A stretch of DNA of 6,239 nucleotides from Burkholderiaceae bacterium. Its GTDB lineage: Bacteria; Pseudomonadota; Gammaproteobacteria; Burkholderiales; Burkholderiaceae. The notes below the pieces were generated by a model, which had not been told where the DNA came from, did not search any database, and was given only the letters and a program-made list of their open reading frames with translations. The first letter of the stretch is position 1. The number at the start of each line of letters is the position of its first letter. Made by a program: the position numbers and the translations under genes. This document shows positions 4,110-6,239 of the stretch, one piece after another. The DNA lies in the NCBI GenBank assembly GCA_030151165.1, contig JASLEM010000161.1:1-6239 (forward strand), written 5' to 3'.

Positions 4110-6239
4110 TCAGTGGCCGCCCGCCTCGCCCACCAGCAGCGCCGCGTTGCCGCCGGCGGCCGCGGTGTTGACGGTCAGCGTCTGCTCCGCGCAGAAGCGG
4201 AACAGGTAGTGCGGGCCGCCCGCCTTCGGGCCGGTGCCCGACATGCCCTCGCCGCCGAACGGCTGCACGCCGACGACCGCGCCGATCATGTTGCGGTTGA
4301 CGTAGACGTTGCCGACCTTGGCCAGGCGCGCGAGGCGTTGCGCGCGGCTGTCGATGCGCGTCTGGATGCCCAGCGTCAGGCCGTAGCCGAGTGCGTTGAT
4401 CTCGCGCATCACGGCGTCGACGTCGCCGTTCCAGCGCGCCACCTGCAGCACCGGGCCGAAGATCTCGCCGGTCGTCTTCATGTGGGCGATGGCCGGGATC
4501 TCGAACGCGCACGGTGCCACCAGGCGCGGGAACGAGCTCGTGCGCTCGCTCGCGTTGATCGGCTTGGCGGCGCGCATCAGTGCCTCGACGCTGCGCGACA
4601 CGTTGGTGTACGCCTCGTCGTCGATGACGGGGCCGACGTCGGTCGAGAGCTTCGCCGGGTCGCCGACGCTCAGCTCGTTCAGCGCGCCGCTGATCATCTC
4701 GATCACGCCGTCGGCGATGCTCTCGTGCACGACCAGCAGGCGCAGCGCAGAGCAGCGCTGGCCGGCGGAGCGGAACGCGCTCTGGACGACGGCATCGACG
4801 ACCTGCTCGGGCAGCGCGCTCGAGTCGACGATCATCGCGTTGAGGCCGCCGGTCTCGGCGATGAACGGCACGATCGGGCCGTCCTTGCCCGCGAGCGTGC
4901 GCTGGATGATCTTGGCGACCTGCGTCGAGCCGGTGAAGCAGACGCCCGCGGTGTGCGCGTCGGCGGTCAGCGCGGCGCCGACGGTCTCGCCGGGGCCGTG
5001 CAGCATCGCGAGCGCATCGGCGGGCACGCCCGCGGCGTGCAGCAGCGCGACCATGCGTTGGGCGACGGCCGGCGTCTGTTCGGCCGGCTTGGCGGCGACG
5101 GTGTTGCCGGCGACGAGCGCGGCGACGACCTGCCCCGCGAAGATCGCGAGCGGGAAGTTCCACGGCGAGATGCAGACGAACACGCCGCGCCCGTTCATGC
5201 GCAGCTCGTTGCTCTCGCCGGTCGGGCCGGGCAGCACGCGGTCGTGCAGCGTGGTCTCGGCCTGGTCGGCGTAGTAGCGGCAGAAGTCGACCGCCTCGCG
5301 CACCTCGGCCACGCAGTCGCCGAGCGTCTTGTGCGCCTCCTTGACCAGCAGGCCGCAGAACTCGGCCAGGCGCGCGTCGAGCATGTCGCCGGCGCGGCGG
5401 ACGATCGCGGCGCGCTCGGCGACGCTGCGCTCGTTCCAGGCCTCGAAGCCGGCGTCGAGCCGCGCCATCGCGGCGGTGACGTCGGCCGCCGTGGCTTCGG
5501 CGACGGCGGGCACGGCGGTCGACGCGACGGCCGCGTCGAGCGGCGCGCGCTCGGCGAGCACGGCGAGGTCGGCGCCGGTCGAATTGCGGCGCAGCTTGCC
5601 GTTCTCGGCCGGGTACAGGTGCGCGGGCATCGGGAACGCCGGCGGGCGCGCCGCGGTCATCGGCGAGGCGAGCAGGCGCTCGACGTCGACGGACGCGTCG
5701 GCCAGCTGGTGCACGAAGCTGGAGTTGGCGCCGTTCTCGAGCAGGCGGCGCACGAGGTACGCGAGCAGGTCGCGGTGCTCGCCGACCGGCGCGTACACGC
5801 GGCACGACACCGCCGGATCCTTCATCACCTCGCGGTAGATGCCCTCGCCCATGCCGTGCAGGCGCTGCATCTCGAACGCGGCGTTGCGCGCACGCGCCAT
5901 CTGCAGGATCGCGGCGATGGTGCCCGCGTTGTGCGTGGCGAACTGCGGGTAGATGACGTCGGCGTGCGCGATCAGCTGCTGCGCGCAGGCGAGGTAGGAG
6001 ATGTCGGTGTGCTCCTTGTGCGTGAACACCGGGTAGCCCGCCAGGCCGCCTTCCTGGGCGCGCTTGATCTCGCCGTCCCAGTACGCGCCCTTGACCAGCC
6101 GCACCATGAAGCGCAGCTTTTGCTTGCGCGCGATCGCTGCGACGGCGTCGACGACCTGCAGCGCGCGCGTCTGGTACGCCTGCACGGCCAGGCCGAAGCC
6201 GCTCCACTTCGGGAACACGGCGGCGATGCGCTCGGCGAG
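4110..6239 (-). CDS. putA: Proline utilisation flavoenzyme PutA, C-terminal part (N-terminus outside window)
   Basis: Fused enzyme that oxidises proline to pyrroline-5-carboxylate with FAD, then, via glutamate semialdehyde, to glutamate with NAD. The frame is open to base 6239, giving 709 visible residues and no start. The first ~170 residues are the second half of the proline dehydrogenase barrel: RLVKGAYWD at about 47-55 and the substrate-binding arginine pair in VRRLLENGAN at R164/R165. The aldehyde dehydrogenase domain spans about 210-680: PWNFP with the oxyanion-hole Asn at ~361, FTGSTQVAK near 435, catalytic Glu ~462 in AETGG, nucleophile Cys ~496 in SAGQRC, then QPFGGEGMSGTGPKAGGP. The conserved C-terminal motif TVNTAAAGGN follows directly, and the protein stops 11 residues later (TGA 4112-4110). 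The extra ~200-residue C-terminal domain of long PutAs such as the E. coli protein is therefore absent. All catalytic residues are intact. Whether an N-terminal ribbon-helix-helix repressor domain exists cannot be seen. Confidence 0.96.
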   Translation of the reverse strand, partial: LAERIAAVFPKWSGFGLAVQAYQTRALQVVDAVAAIARKQKLRFMVRLVKGAYWDGEIKRAQEGGLAGYPVFTHKEHTDISYLACAQQLIAHADVIYPQFATHNAGTIAAILQMARARNAAFEMQRLHGMGEGIYREVMKDPAVSCRVYAPVGEHRDLLAYLVRRLLENGANSSFVHQLADASVDVERLLASPMTAARPPAFPMPAHLYPAENGKLRRNSTGADLAVLAERAPLDAAVASTAVPAVAEATAADVTAAMARLDAGFEAWNERSVAERAAIVRRAGDMLDARLAEFCGLLVKEAHKTLGDCVAEVREAVDFCRYYADQAETTLHDRVLPGPTGESNELRMNGRGVFVCISPWNFPLAIFAGQVVAALVAGNTVAAKPAEQTPAVAQRMVALLHAAGVPADALAMLHGPGETVGAALTADAHTAGVCFTGSTQVAKIIQRTLAGKDGPIVPFIAETGGLNAMIVDSSALPEQVVDAVVQSAFRSAGQRCSALRLLVVHESIADGVIEMISGALNELSVGDPAKLSTDVGPVIDDEAYTNVSRSVEALMRAAKPINASERTSSFPRLVAPCAFEIPAIAHMKTTGEIFGPVLQVARWNGDVDAVMREINALGYGLTLGIQTRIDSRAQRLARLAKVGNVYVNRNMIGAVVGVQPFGGEGMSGTGPKAGGPHYLFRFCAEQTLTVNTAAAGGNAALLVGEAGGH

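Noticed and set aside
4396..5274. A 292-codon plus-strand frame antisense to putA
   Set aside because: It is Ser/Ala/Thr-rich, has no domain signature, and lies entirely within the conserved aldehyde dehydrogenase region of putA.
4051..6207. A 718-codon open frame on the minus strand, slightly longer than the visible putA frame
   Set aside because: The translation is extremely Arg-rich and meaningless, whereas the neighbouring frame carries every catalytic motif of PutA. Length alone is misleading at this GC content.
1..6239. CRISPR arrays, insertion sequences, tRNA genes or phage attachment sites
   Set aside because: No regularly spaced repeats, transposase or integrase frames, terminal inverted repeats or cloverleaf sequences were found on reading both strands.

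Overview
The window is high-GC bacterial DNA with strong G/C preference at third codon positions, which gives long Arg/Ala-rich shadow frames on both strands. The NAD-type glutamate dehydrogenase, the PutA and the accessory genes suggest a betaproteobacterium, probably of the Burkholderiales. That placement is inference from protein character; no rRNA or other taxonomic marker is present. Five or six genes fill almost the whole window. No tRNA, rRNA, CRISPR array, insertion sequence or phage gene is visible.

Layout, left to right. (1) Bases 1-891 (+): the C-terminal two thirds of a glutamate dehydrogenase, closed by a strong UUCG-loop terminator (928-949). (2) Bases 949-2307 (-): a conserved membrane protein of unknown function. 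It has three predicted membrane helices and an Ala/Ser-rich low-complexity stretch in its large predicted periplasmic loop. It converges on the dehydrogenase, and its stop codon touches the T-run of that gene's terminator. (3) Bases 2429-2995 (-): a TetR-family repressor with a GTG start. (4) Bases 2996-3076: a compact divergent control region. It holds two copies of a 19-bp operator-like site (CTATGCA-N5-TCATAGT) set 26 bp apart, plus an extra half-site, overlying a candidate promoter. (5) Bases 3077-3520 (+): a tautomerase-superfamily enzyme with the catalytic N-terminal proline. (6) Bases 3551-4054 (+): a DinB-fold protein with a His/His-x3-His metal triad, probably in the same operon. (7) Bases 4110-6239 (-): the C-terminal ~709 residues of PutA, converging on the DinB gene across a short gap that contains a perfect GC-rich hairpin. 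PutA runs off the right edge.

How the genes fit together. The two outer genes belong to one pathway: PutA oxidises proline to glutamate, and glutamate dehydrogenase deaminates glutamate to 2-oxoglutarate. Between them, the TetR / tautomerase / DinB trio looks like a small self-contained regulated unit, with the repressor most likely controlling itself and the two downstream enzymes. Its inducer and substrate are unknown. The most informative signal in the window is the operator array in the divergent promoter. Otherwise this is a fairly ordinary chromosomal region, and I found no clear sign of a new defence or mobile system.
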